Source of the DNA: an uncultured bacterium
GTDB taxonomy: Bacteria > Actinomycetota > Coriobacteriia > Coriobacteriales > Coriobacteriaceae
Assembly (NCBI GenBank): GCA_905215725.1
Contig: CAJMRD010000001.1
Coordinates: forward strand, 1 to 64,000
Length of the DNA: 64,000 bases
Reading direction: 5' to 3'
The notes beneath the pieces were generated by a model, which searched no databases, was not told the origin of the DNA, and saw nothing but the letters and a program-made list of their open reading frames with translations. The translations under genes were made by a program, and so were the position numbers. Shown here piece after piece: positions 9,214-17,225 of this stretch (the stretch's first letter is position 1; each line of letters opens with the position of its first letter).

Positions 9214-9238
9214 ACTGTATTCCATTTTGGAATACAGT
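9214..9238. promoter_or_regulatory. 25-bp palindromic operator upstream of the hydrolase-PTS operon
   Basis: Arms ACTGTATTCCA (9214-9224) and TGGAATACAGT (9228-9238) are perfectly complementary around TTT. The site lies 78 bases before the amidohydrolase start. The inner TTCCA-NNN-TGGAA looks like IclR-family operators, though no such regulator is encoded nearby. Operator function is inferred from symmetry and position. Confidence 0.6.
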
Positions 9239-9306
9239 TTTCCGTTCACACGCGATTCCCACTCGCCCAAACGATCGAGACGCCGACAACGCGAGCTTTA
9301 ACAGAA

Positions 9307-9341
9307 AACGGGCGACCCGAATCTGTTACGGGCCGCCCGTT
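9307..9341 (-). terminator. Intrinsic terminator of the XRE-aminotransferase gene
   Basis: Outer arms AACGGGCG (9307-9314) and CGCCCGTT (9334-9341) plus an inner CCCG/CGGG pairing form a GC-rich hairpin. On the minus strand it is followed by TTCTGTT, giving a short T tract. It lies just past the stop at 9364. Confidence 0.75.
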
Positions 9342-9363
9342 AAATGACAGACTATCTCTGTCG

Positions 9364-10884
9364 TTATGATTGACGGTAATGGTCAAAGAAGTCGGCGAGG
9401 TCTTCGAGGGACTCTTTGAGTACTTCCATGCGCGGCAGGTACACGATACGGAAGTGGTCGGGCTCAGCCCAGTTGAAGCCGCCGCCGCGCGTGATCAGGA
9501 TCTTCTTCTCGTGCAGCAGGTCAAGGGCGAATTGCTCGTCATCGGTGATGTTGAACTTTTTAACATCCATCTTGGGGAAGATGTAGAACGCCGCACGCGG
9601 CTTGACCACCGAGATGCCGTCGATCTTGTTGAGCGCCTCATACACAAAGTTGCGCTGCTCGTAGACACGACCGCCGGGACGGATGTAGTCGTTGACCGAC
9701 TGATGGCCGCCGAGCGCCGTCTGAACGATCGACTGAGCCGGCACGTTGGAGCACAGGCGCATGTTCGAGAGCATGTTGACGCCCATGATGAAGTCGCTCA
9801 TGCAGCGCTGGTTGCCCGAAAGCACCATCCAGCCAATACGATAGCCCGCGATCATGTGCGACTTGGAAAGGCCGCTAAAGGTGACGCAGGGCAGGTCGGG
9901 GGCGAGCGAGGCAATCGAGACGTGCTCGTAGCCGTCCATGCACAGGCGGTCGTAGATCTCATCGGCAAAGATCATCAGCTGATGTCTGCGTGCAATCTCG
10001 ACGATGCCCTCGAGCACCTCGCGCGGATAGACAGAACCCGTGGGGTTGTTGGGGTTGATGATGACGAGGGCTTTGGTCGCACTCGTGATCTTGGACTCCA
10101 TATCCTCCAGGTCGGGATACCAATCCGCCTGCTCATCGCACAGATAATGTACGGGATGACCGCCAGCAAGGGTTGCGCACGCCGTCCAGAGCGGATAGTC
10201 GGGGCTGGGGATCAGAATCTCGTCGCCATTGTCGAGCAGCGCGTTCATCGAAAGCTGAATGAGCTCGGACACGCCGTTGCCCGTGTAGATATGCTCCATC
10301 TGAACGTTGGGCAGGCCCTTGATCTGCGAATACTGCATGATCGCCTTGCGCGCGGAGAACAGGCCACGCGAGTTGGAATAGCCTTCGCAGTCGGGCAGCT
10401 GCTGGCGCATGTCCTTGATGACCTCATCGGGCGTGCGGAAACCGAAGGGCGCCGGGTTGCCGATATTGAGCTTGAGGATGCGCTCGCCCTCGTCCTCCAT
10501 ACGGGCAGCCTCGTCGACGACGGGACCGCGCACGTCATACAGGACGTTGTCGAGTTTGGTGGATTTAGAAAAAGTACGCATGGTGGTGCTCCTTGTAATT
10601 TGAGCTGAGGGATGGGGTTCGGGCTTGGAATCGTTGCGGGGTGATGATGCCTCGCCTTGATCGGCGTCGCCGGCAAGCAGCCAGGTAACATCGACCTCCA
10701 AAATACGGGCGAGCAGCTCAGCCACATCGCGCCGCGGGATCGTCTTGCCGCTCACATATTGGCTCATCTGACTCTTGCCGAGTTTTTTGCCGAGCATTTC
10801 CGATGCGCGGATTACGTCCGACTGGCGAACGTCGCGATTGGACATAGTCTGTCGCAGGCGATCGCTAAACGTCTCTTGGGCCAC
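9364..10884 (-). CDS. Fusion of XRE-family repressor domain and AlaA-like alanine aminotransferase
   Basis: 506 residues in two parts. Residues ~5-75 are a helix-turn-helix of XRE type (RQSDVIRASEMLGKKLGKSQ, then SQYVSGKTIPRRD) ending in DVTWLLAGD. A ~35-residue linker leads to a full fold-type I aminotransferase (~100-506) closely like E. coli AlaA: YDVRGPV, LKLNIGNPAPFGF, NPNNPTGSVY, and the PLP lysine in SGLSKS. AlaA makes alanine from pyruvate and glutamate. Start: GTG 10884 has AAGGAGG six bases away; the upstream ATG 10923 has no such site and would place an operator repeat inside the gene. It probably represses its own promoter through the repeats at 10906-10987, perhaps sensing PLP or substrate. 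Confidence 0.9.
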   Translation of the reverse strand: MAQETFSDRLRQTMSNRDVRQSDVIRASEMLGKKLGKSQMSQYVSGKTIPRRDVAELLARILEVDVTWLLAGDADQGEASSPRNDSKPEPHPSAQITRSTTMRTFSKSTKLDNVLYDVRGPVVDEAARMEDEGERILKLNIGNPAPFGFRTPDEVIKDMRQQLPDCEGYSNSRGLFSARKAIMQYSQIKGLPNVQMEHIYTGNGVSELIQLSMNALLDNGDEILIPSPDYPLWTACATLAGGHPVHYLCDEQADWYPDLEDMESKITSATKALVIINPNNPTGSVYPREVLEGIVEIARRHQLMIFADEIYDRLCMDGYEHVSIASLAPDLPCVTFSGLSKSHMIAGYRIGWMVLSGNQRCMSDFIMGVNMLSNMRLCSNVPAQSIVQTALGGHQSVNDYIRPGGRVYEQRNFVYEALNKIDGISVVKPRAAFYIFPKMDVKKFNITDDEQFALDLLHEKKILITRGGGFNWAEPDHFRIVYLPRMEVLKESLEDLADFFDHYRQS

Positions 10885-10905
10885 AGGAACCTCCTTGCTG
10901 GCAAA

Positions 10906-10987
10906 GTTCAATTTATAGAACACGAATTGAACCGGGGTTCAATTTAGCAAGCAGTATAGCGCCGCGCCTCATTCGAAAGTTCAATTT
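10906..10987. promoter_or_regulatory. Phased operator repeats of the XRE-aminotransferase gene
   Basis: Three copies of GTTCAATTT lie at 10906-10914, 10937-10945 and 10979-10987, spaced 31 and 42 bases (about three and four helical turns). The middle copy is half of a palindrome with arms AATTGAACC (10925-10933) and GGTTCAATT (10936-10944). The array ends just upstream of the GTG start. Autoregulation by the fused XRE domain is inferred. Confidence 0.65.
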
Positions 10988-11046
10988 CATAAGAAAACGT
11001 ACCGAACTCCGAGATTTGCCCAAAACGGACAATGACGTGTACACGT

Positions 11047-11904
11047 TTAGAGGTATTCGAGGAAACGGGCGGCGGCAAGCGAAACATCGGCCGTTCGATA
11101 TATGGCGTTGATTTGGCGATGGGGATGCCCCTCGAGTGGGCGCACAGCAACATCGAACTGACAACGGCGCAAGATGAGCGCGGGAAGAATGCTCACGCCC
11201 AGGCCGTCCTCGACCATAGCCATAATCGCATAGTCATCCCAAGTCGACAGCTTGGAGCACACCGTCAGCCCCGCCCGACGGAACAGCGGCGTAATCTCAT
11301 CATCGGTGCCGCGTTCTAGCAGAATAAACTGCTCGTTGGCTAAATCGGCAAGAGAGACGACCTCCGCCGTGGCAAGTAAAGAGTCTGCCGGCACTACCGT
11401 CATCAACTCGTCGCGCACCAAAGACCGCGATGTCATGCCACTTTCTCGGGGCTCACGCGGGATAAAGCCCAGATCGCAGCGGCCCTCTGCCACCCATTGT
11501 TCAATCTCTGAGTAATCGCCCATCAGCAACTCATAATCGACGTCCGGGTGATCGGCGCGAAAGCGCGCAATCACCGGCGGCAGCACGTGGGTCGCCACGC
11601 TCGAAAACGTACCGATGCAGATCTTGCCACGCATGAGCCCTCGCATCTCGTCCACGCGTCGCTGCAGGCGGCCAAACTCTTCGCATAACGCCTCGACTGC
11701 CGGCATGACCTGCCGCCCGTCGGCAGAAAGCACCACGCCCTCGCGGCTGCGATCAAGCACCTTAAAACCCCAGTCTGCCTCAAGGTCGCCCACCATGCGG
11801 CTCACGCCCGACTGCGAATAGCTCAGGCGCTCTGCAGCACGCGTAAAGCTGCCGGCACGCACCGTCTCGAGCAGCACTTGCATCTTTTGGATATTGGTCT
11901 CCAC
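11047..11904 (-). CDS. LysR-family regulator, divergent from an EamA exporter (pair 1)
   Basis: A LysR protein of 285 residues: helix-turn-helix in the first 60 residues (AAERLSYSQSGVSRMVGDLE) and effector domain after ~85. I prefer GTG 11904 because GGTGGGGAC lies before it; ATG 11925 adds seven residues and has no clear ribosome site. It is divergent from the EamA gene at 12023, with an inverted repeat between them, and is clearly related to the LysR gene at 46239-47105, which is also divergent from an EamA gene. Control of the neighbouring exporter is inferred from that arrangement. Confidence 0.9.
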   Translation of the reverse strand: METNIQKMQVLLETVRAGSFTRAAERLSYSQSGVSRMVGDLEADWGFKVLDRSREGVVLSADGRQVMPAVEALCEEFGRLQRRVDEMRGLMRGKICIGTFSSVATHVLPPVIARFRADHPDVDYELLMGDYSEIEQWVAEGRCDLGFIPREPRESGMTSRSLVRDELMTVVPADSLLATAEVVSLADLANEQFILLERGTDDEITPLFRRAGLTVCSKLSTWDDYAIMAMVEDGLGVSILPALILRRCQFDVAVRPLEGHPHRQINAIYRTADVSLAAARFLEYL

Positions 11905-11976
11905 GGCACGTCCCCACCCTTGCATGAGTTTTTGTCATGTTTTCCATGCATTATATTCGCTTTTCTTCTAAAGCCA

Positions 11977-11993
11977 GTTCACCCATAGTGAAC
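11977..11993. promoter_or_regulatory. LysR-type operator between LysR and EamA genes
   Basis: GTTCAC (11977-11982) and GTGAAC (11988-11993) form an inverted repeat around five bases, matching the T-N11-A form of LysR boxes, in the 118-base divergent gap and 30 bases before the exporter start. Confidence 0.5.
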
Positions 11994-12022
11994 ATGTTCG
12001 GATATAGAGGGGATGTCAGCGC

Positions 12023-12934
12023 ATGAACAACGGACTGTTTACGTACTTAGCAGCATTGCTATTGTTTGGCTCCAACGGTATCATCGCCGCCGCCATCGCA
12101 CTGCCGAGCTCCGATATCGTGCTACTGCGCACGTTTTTGGGCGCCCTCTCGCTTGTCACTATCCTTGCCATCACCCAACGCCATAAACTGCAGGCGCCAT
12201 CTCGTCCCCGCGAAGCCGCAGCACTCCTTCTCTCGGGAGCCGCGCTGGGCGCCAGCTGGATTTTTCTGTTCCGCGCCTACCAGACGATCGGCGTCGGCGT
12301 ATCCTCGCTGCTGTACTACTGTGGCCCCATCATTGTCATGGCGCTCTCCCCACTCATCTTTGGTGAAAAACTGACCGGCGGCAAAATCGCCGGGTTTATC
12401 GCCGTCGCCTGCGGTGCTTTTCTCATTGCAGCACAAGGTCTAGGCGGCAATATGCCCATTGCGGGTATCGTCTGCGGTATCGCCTCGGCATTTTGCTATG
12501 CGCTGATGGTCATCGCTAGCAAGGGTGCGCCACACATCGAAGGCCTCGAGAACTCCACGCTCCAGGTGAGCGCCGCCTTTGTGACCGTGCTGGTCCTCAC
12601 GCTCATCACGCAGGGCGCCCCCTCATTCCTGTCCGCCGGCGTCGCCGCCAGTATTGATTGGCGCGCCGTCGTCATGCTCGGCGTCATCAACACCGGCATC
12701 GGTTGCCTGCTCTACTTTAGCGCCGTCGCCAAGCTGCCCGTCCAGACCGTCGCGGTCGTCGGCTACCTCGAGCCGCTTTCGGCCGTCGTGTTCTCGGCCG
12801 TCCTTTTGGGCGAAGCCATAACACCGGTCCGCCTGATGGGTGCCGCGCTTATCATCGGCGGCGCGATTTTTTGCGAACTCGCCGGCAAACGCGCAAACGC
12901 CAAGGCTGGCATCGCCCAGACAGTACGTGCTTAA
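12023..12934 (+). CDS. EamA/DMT-family transporter (pair 1)
   Basis: A 303-residue membrane protein with about ten hydrophobic helices arranged as two EamA repeats. The repeats are visible as SGAALGASWIFLFRAYQTIG in the first half and LYFSAVAKLPVQTVAVVGYL with LEPLSAVVFSAVLLGE in the second. Family members export amino acids or other metabolites, or import them. ATG 12023 is preceded by GAGGGG at slightly long spacing. The divergent LysR gene is the likely regulator. A related pair occurs at 46239-48166. Confidence 0.88.
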   Translation: MNNGLFTYLAALLLFGSNGIIAAAIALPSSDIVLLRTFLGALSLVTILAITQRHKLQAPSRPREAAALLLSGAALGASWIFLFRAYQTIGVGVSSLLYYCGPIIVMALSPLIFGEKLTGGKIAGFIAVACGAFLIAAQGLGGNMPIAGIVCGIASAFCYALMVIASKGAPHIEGLENSTLQVSAAFVTVLVLTLITQGAPSFLSAGVAASIDWRAVVMLGVINTGIGCLLYFSAVAKLPVQTVAVVGYLEPLSAVVFSAVLLGEAITPVRLMGAALIIGGAIFCELAGKRANAKAGIAQTVRA

Positions 12935-12968
12935 AAGCCCCTGCTTTGAAATGCTACCTGCGTAGATA

Positions 12969-12992
12969 AATAATCCCCAGCTGAGGATTATT
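12969..12992. promoter_or_regulatory. Near-perfect 24-bp palindrome upstream of kup
   Basis: Arms AATAATCC (12969-12976) and GGATTATT (12985-12992) surround CCAGCTGA; one internal pair breaks the symmetry. It has no T tract, so it is more likely an operator for the potassium transporter than a terminator for the EamA gene, but either is possible. Confidence 0.4.
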
Positions 12993-13091
12993 GTCTAAAA
13001 TAACCCGATGTGCCAAACTGCTCTTGTATGTATAAAGACGGCATAAAGTTTTTTGTCCTAGACAGATAACCGGATGTCTAAGGGAGTCCTC

Positions 13092-15323
13092 GTGGCACAC
13101 AATAAACTGGAGGCAAACCTCCAAGACCAGCGCGGGCAAGGCGGGCACGGAGCCATCCCCCTCTCCGCTGGCATGCTGCTCGTAACGCTCGGCGTCGTCT
13201 ATGGCGACATCGGCACGAGCCCCATGTACACCATGAAATCAATCGTCGCCAACAACGGCGGCATCGGTACCGTCAGCGAGGACATGATCCTGGGCGCGCT
13301 TTCGCTCGTCATCTGGACCATGACGCTCGTGACCACGGTCAAGTACGTGGTAATCGCCATGAAGGCCGACAACCACAACGAAGGCGGCATCTTCGCCCTG
13401 TTCAGTCTCGTGCGCAAGGTGGCGCCATGGCTGATTCTCCCCGCCATGATCGGCGGCGCGGCGCTGCTCGCCGACGGCATCCTCACCCCCGCGGTCACGG
13501 TCACCACAGCCATTGAGGGCCTGCGTACCATCGAGTGGGGCCACGCACTATTGGGTGACGGTCAGACCAATGTGATCATCATCACCATCATCATTATCTG
13601 CGGTCTGTTTGCCATGCAGCGCGCCGGCACCTCGTCAATCGGCAAGCTCTTCGGCCCGCTCATGACGCTGTGGTTCCTGTTCCTGGCGGGCGCCGGCCTG
13701 TTCAACATGCTCGGCAATCTGTCCATCCTACGCGCGCTCAACCCCATCCGCGGCATCATGTTCCTGTTCTCGCCCATCAACCACTCGGGCATCATGGTGC
13801 TCGGCTTCGTCTTCCTGTCGACGACCGGCGCCGAGGCCCTCTACTCGGACATGGGCCACGTTGGCAAGGCCAACATCTATGCATCCTGGCCGTTTGTTAA
13901 GGCAGCGCTTATCCTTAACTACCTGGGTCAGGGAGCTTGGCTGCTCGCCAATAACTCCAACCCCCAGATGCTCGCGATGGATATCGTTAACCCGTTCTAT
14001 ATGATGCTTCCCGAGCCCCTGCGCCCCTTTGCCATCGTGCTTTCGGCCGTGGCGGCCATCATCGCCTCGCAGGCCCTCATCACCGGCTCATTCTCGCTGG
14101 TATCCGAGGCAACGCGCCTCAACCTTATGCCGCACCTGCGCATCCACTACCCCAGCGACACCAAGGGTCAGCTCTATATTCCGCTCGTCAATAACATCAT
14201 GTGGGTCGGCTGTATCTTCATCGTGCTGCTGTTCCAAAACTCCGAGCGCATGGAGAGTGCCTATGGCCTCGCCATCACCGTGACCATGCTCATGACCACG
14301 ACGCTTTTGACGAGCTATATCACCGGCATCCTCAAGCACAAGCTGGGCGCCTGCATCTTTGCCCTGCTCTTTGGTGCCATTGAGCTGTGCTTCTTCGCTT
14401 CGTGCCTCACCATGTTCTTTGACGGCGGCTACGTCATGATCTTCCTGGCCGCACTGCTGTTTGGCCTTATGTACGTGTGGCGCCGTGGCACCGCCATCGA
14501 GCGCACGCAGACGATTCTGTTACCCGTCTCCAAGTACATCGATCAGCTCAACCGTCTGCGCAACGACGAGACCTATCCCGTGCTCGCCGACAACCTGGTG
14601 TTTCTCACCAACAGCCCCGATCCGCTCACGCTCGACCGCGACGTGCTCTATTCCATCCTGGATAAACATCCCAAGCGCGCCAAGGCGTATTGGTTCATTA
14701 ACGTGCATGTCACCGACGAGCCCTATACGCACGAGTATTCCGTCGAGACCTTTGGCACGGACTTCCTCTTCCGCGTTCGCCTGGACCTGGGCTTTAAGGT
14801 CAACCAGCGCGTCAACGCCTATCTGCGTCAGATCGTCGGCGACCTGATGGCTTCGGGTGAGCTGCCGCCGCAGCACCACACCTACTCCATCTACGAGACG
14901 CGCGGCAACGTGGGCGACTTCCGTTTTTGCATGCTGCGCAAGATGCTCGCCCCCGAAACGGACATCAACCGCAATGACCACCGCGTGATGGCCATCAAGT
15001 ACGCCGTCCGCCGCGCCTGCGGAAGCCCGGCACGCTGGTACGGTCTTGAGAACTCGGCCATCATCATCGAGTACGTGCCGCTGTTTGCCCGCATGCGCCC
15101 GGCCGTTAAGCTCGTGCGCACCCAGGTGCCGCTCGAGGTTCAGATTGAAGAGGCCGAGGAAATGGAAGTCGACATCTTCTCGGACGACTTGGTCAACGGC
15201 AACGAGGCCGGTAGGGACATGAACATCGACCCCACCGAGCTGCTCGAGAGCGTCGCAGATATGCCCGAACAGCAACAGCTCGACGGCCTCGAGAGTGAAC
15301 AACTCAACGACGCCAACTTCTAG
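13092..15323 (+). CDS. kup: Kup-family potassium uptake transporter
   Basis: 743 residues: about twelve membrane helices (to ~residue 460) with the Kup hallmarks GVVYGDIGTSPMYTMKS near the N-terminus and STTGAEALYSDMGHVG in the middle, then a ~280-residue cytoplasmic tail ending in an acidic stretch. Kup carries K+ into the cell with protons. GTG 13092 sits five bases after GGGAG; ATG 13074 is in frame but less well placed. It is transcribed alone, with a strong terminator after it and a palindrome before it. I saw no recognisable c-di-AMP riboswitch in the leader. Confidence 0.95.
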   Translation: MAHNKLEANLQDQRGQGGHGAIPLSAGMLLVTLGVVYGDIGTSPMYTMKSIVANNGGIGTVSEDMILGALSLVIWTMTLVTTVKYVVIAMKADNHNEGGIFALFSLVRKVAPWLILPAMIGGAALLADGILTPAVTVTTAIEGLRTIEWGHALLGDGQTNVIIITIIIICGLFAMQRAGTSSIGKLFGPLMTLWFLFLAGAGLFNMLGNLSILRALNPIRGIMFLFSPINHSGIMVLGFVFLSTTGAEALYSDMGHVGKANIYASWPFVKAALILNYLGQGAWLLANNSNPQMLAMDIVNPFYMMLPEPLRPFAIVLSAVAAIIASQALITGSFSLVSEATRLNLMPHLRIHYPSDTKGQLYIPLVNNIMWVGCIFIVLLFQNSERMESAYGLAITVTMLMTTTLLTSYITGILKHKLGACIFALLFGAIELCFFASCLTMFFDGGYVMIFLAALLFGLMYVWRRGTAIERTQTILLPVSKYIDQLNRLRNDETYPVLADNLVFLTNSPDPLTLDRDVLYSILDKHPKRAKAYWFINVHVTDEPYTHEYSVETFGTDFLFRVRLDLGFKVNQRVNAYLRQIVGDLMASGELPPQHHTYSIYETRGNVGDFRFCMLRKMLAPETDINRNDHRVMAIKYAVRRACGSPARWYGLENSAIIIEYVPLFARMRPAVKLVRTQVPLEVQIEEAEEMEVDIFSDDLVNGNEAGRDMNIDPTELLESVADMPEQQQLDGLESEQLNDANF

Positions 15324-15343
15324 CGACGTCACAAATCAACGAC

Positions 15344-15380
15344 AGCGGCCCTGCACCTCACGGGAGATGCAGGGCCGCTT
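15344..15380 (+). terminator. Terminator after kup
   Basis: A perfect 12-bp stem, AGCGGCCCTGCA (15344-15355) with TGCAGGGCCGCT (15368-15379), followed by TTTGC. It lies between convergent kup and the bile salt hydrolase gene and may serve both. Confidence 0.85.
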
Positions 15381-15402
15381 TGCATTGCGGTAAAGCCATC
15401 GG

Positions 15403-16368
15403 CTACGAACGACGCGGCTCGGGAACCACGAGCCTATCGGGGCTCGCGCCCTCGGCATCCATCAGGCTCACGTAGCGAATCGACGGATCCCCATACATCG
15501 CGTAGTAATAATTGCCCGTGCGCGCGCTAAAGCATCCGGTGTAGATAGTCTTCTCGAACTTGCCATCGCCCATCCTGGACGCCCCCTCGATCATCACCAC
15601 GCCCTCGAGCGAGCGGAACATGCGAACGACGTTTTCGGTCTCGCTCTCCTTTTGCGGGTAATTGGCATTGAGGTACGCCGCCTTTACAAAACGGCTCGGC
15701 GAATAGCAATCGCCCGGAATGCCGCGCATGCCGGCACCGGCTCCATAGGGCTTGAGCTCGGCGCCACGCCATGTCGCCGTCTGCGGAAAATCGCTTGTGG
15801 CGGTGATATAGGTGCGGAGGTTTTCCATGTGCCACGGGAAGGTCGGCTGGTTGGCAAGGGTGTCGACCGGATCGTCGTATACATGCAGCCCGTCAGCCAT
15901 CACCTCGACCACGATGCTGCGCTGGCTGTCGCCGATAATCCAATGGAGCAGCGACACGCCCAGCCCCTCTCCGGCAGATTTGGCGACAATCACCGTGTCG
16001 CGCAGCGCGGCCTCGACCTCATCGACCGTCGAGAACGTCGCTGCCACCCACAGGGGGAACTCATAGGCCGCGATATTGGTCTTGCCGTCGACAGGGTCCT
16101 CGGCATACTCGGCATAACCCGGGAAATTGAGACCCGCCACGGCGAGGCCCGCATCGTTGCCGCAATCGAAGAACATAGGGTAGTTCTTGTAATCGATGCA
16201 CATACCGATCACCGCGTGCGCCGCTGTCGCGTCGTCGATAAACGAATACGGAATGTGAAACCCGCGCGGCATCACGCGAACCTGTTGGCCGTAGTCAAAG
16301 CTCCAGTCGAGATTGCGGCCCAGATACATGTGGCCAGAATTATCGGTAAATCGAATACTCGTACACAT
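15403..16368 (-). CDS. bsh: Choloylglycine hydrolase family protein (bile salt hydrolase)
   Basis: 321 residues, normal for the family. It hydrolyses the amide bond of glycine- or taurine-conjugated bile acids (or penicillin V in sister enzymes). After Met removal the N-terminal nucleophile is Cys2 (MCTSIRFTD). Arg18 and Asp21 are present in YLGRNLDW, followed by AGLNFPGY, LANQPTFPWHM and GDCYSPSRFVKAAY with the conserved Arg. The start at 16368 has AGGAGG upstream; the longer frame would bury the nucleophile. It has no signal peptide and is a single gene. It marks the organism as a gut inhabitant. A bile salt rather than penicillin substrate is likely but not proven. Confidence 0.92.
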   Translation of the reverse strand: MCTSIRFTDNSGHMYLGRNLDWSFDYGQQVRVMPRGFHIPYSFIDDATAAHAVIGMCIDYKNYPMFFDCGNDAGLAVAGLNFPGYAEYAEDPVDGKTNIAAYEFPLWVAATFSTVDEVEAALRDTVIVAKSAGEGLGVSLLHWIIGDSQRSIVVEVMADGLHVYDDPVDTLANQPTFPWHMENLRTYITATSDFPQTATWRGAELKPYGAGAGMRGIPGDCYSPSRFVKAAYLNANYPQKESETENVVRMFRSLEGVVMIEGASRMGDGKFEKTIYTGCFSARTGNYYYAMYGDPSIRYVSLMDAEGASPDRLVVPEPRRS

Positions 16369-16435
16369 AGCGCCTCCTAGCTTTACGTTCTTGCTAATTT
16401 CATTGTCTCCAAACAAAAAGGCGCTAAACACAAAA

Positions 16436-16467
16436 GCCCGGACATGACAACAATGTCACGCCCGGAC
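16436..16467. promoter_or_regulatory. Direct repeats and small hairpin upstream of the bile salt hydrolase gene
   Basis: GCCCGGAC occurs at 16436-16443 and 16460-16467, flanking TGACA-ACAA-TGTCA. Placed 68-99 bases before the hydrolase start, it could be a regulator site. Confidence 0.3.
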
Positions 16468-16509
16468 TATTCAAGCAGGATAAACTCAACCAAGTTAACC
16501 CCGCAGGTC

Positions 16510-16618
16510 GTCTAAGGGGTCAAAGTGCCGCAGATTGCCACGAAAGAGGAGCGAAGCGTACTTAAGGTACGCGAGCGACGATTGAGCGGCAAGGTGCGGT
16601 GCTTTGGTCCCCTTAGAC
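16510..16618. repeat. 109-nt inverted repeat overlapping the stop of the deformylase-like gene
   Basis: Outer arms GTCTAAGGGG (16510-16519) and CCCCTTAGAC (16609-16618) are perfect. Pairing continues inward with few mismatches (CAAAG..GCCGCA..TTGCC). The centre has GCGTAC (16556-16561) with GTACGC (16567-16572). The stop codon of the minus-strand gene (16613-16615) lies in one arm. There is no T tract. It could be a dispersed repeat or a structured 3' end. Confidence 0.6.
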
Positions 16619-17032
16619 CAACTTTCCAAGACAGTGGTCGATCATATGCTGGATCATCTGTGCCTCAAAGCCCGCGTAGTCGCGGCGGCACTCCTTCATC
16701 TTGCCGTCGACGATCTGATCAAAGGCGACCTTGCACTTGATATAGCGCGTGGACTTGGTGACCTCCTCGTGCGTCAGGCAGCTCTCCTCCATCTTGCTGG
16801 CGCCCAGGCCAAACACCAGACGGGGGTTGTAGAGTACGTGAGGCTCGCCGGCATCGTCCAGGTAGACGCAAACCTTCTTGGTAACGCCAATCTGGTTAGC
16901 GGCAAGGCAGCCGGCATCGTCGAGCGACTTGATGGTATCGATCAGGTCCTGAGCAACCGACTCGTCCTCGACGGTCGCAACCTCGCAACGCTGGGACAGG
17001 ATAGCCTCGTCGTGGCAAAGCTCTTTAATCAT
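16613..17032 (-). CDS. Peptide-deformylase-like protein lacking catalytic Glu
   Basis: 139 residues, related to the deformylase at 2561-2971 (both begin MIK and share the short length). Motif 1 is CLAANQIG, motif 2 is ESCLT instead of EGCLS, and motif 3 is HMIDH instead of HEIDH. The metal ligands (Cys and two His) remain but the catalytic Glu is Met, so deformylase activity is unlikely. ATG 17032 has GGAGG five bases upstream; ATG 17044 is a less likely start. It could bind metal or formyl-peptides, regulate, or be decaying. It stands alone, divergent from the purine permease. Confidence 0.8.
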   Translation of the reverse strand: MIKELCHDEAILSQRCEVATVEDESVAQDLIDTIKSLDDAGCLAANQIGVTKKVCVYLDDAGEPHVLYNPRLVFGLGASKMEESCLTHEEVTKSTRYIKCKVAFDQIVDGKMKECRRDYAGFEAQMIQHMIDHCLGKLV

Positions 17033-17225
17033 ACGTTCCTCCATAGGGGTCGTTGTAACCGCTTAAGTATACGGTACCCACACATTTTCATGCGAAAAAT
17101 ACCGTCCGTCTGCTACAAAGCGCCGAACATCAACATGCGAGGAACAACAGCGTCGTAAAGGGGCTATAGTAGTTGAGTTCGTGTCAATCGGCCTAAACTC
17201 GGGGCCGAACAAGGAAAGGGTATGC

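Noticed and set aside
13024..13091. c-di-AMP (ydaO) riboswitch before kup
   Set aside because: The leader is too short and lacks the conserved blocks.
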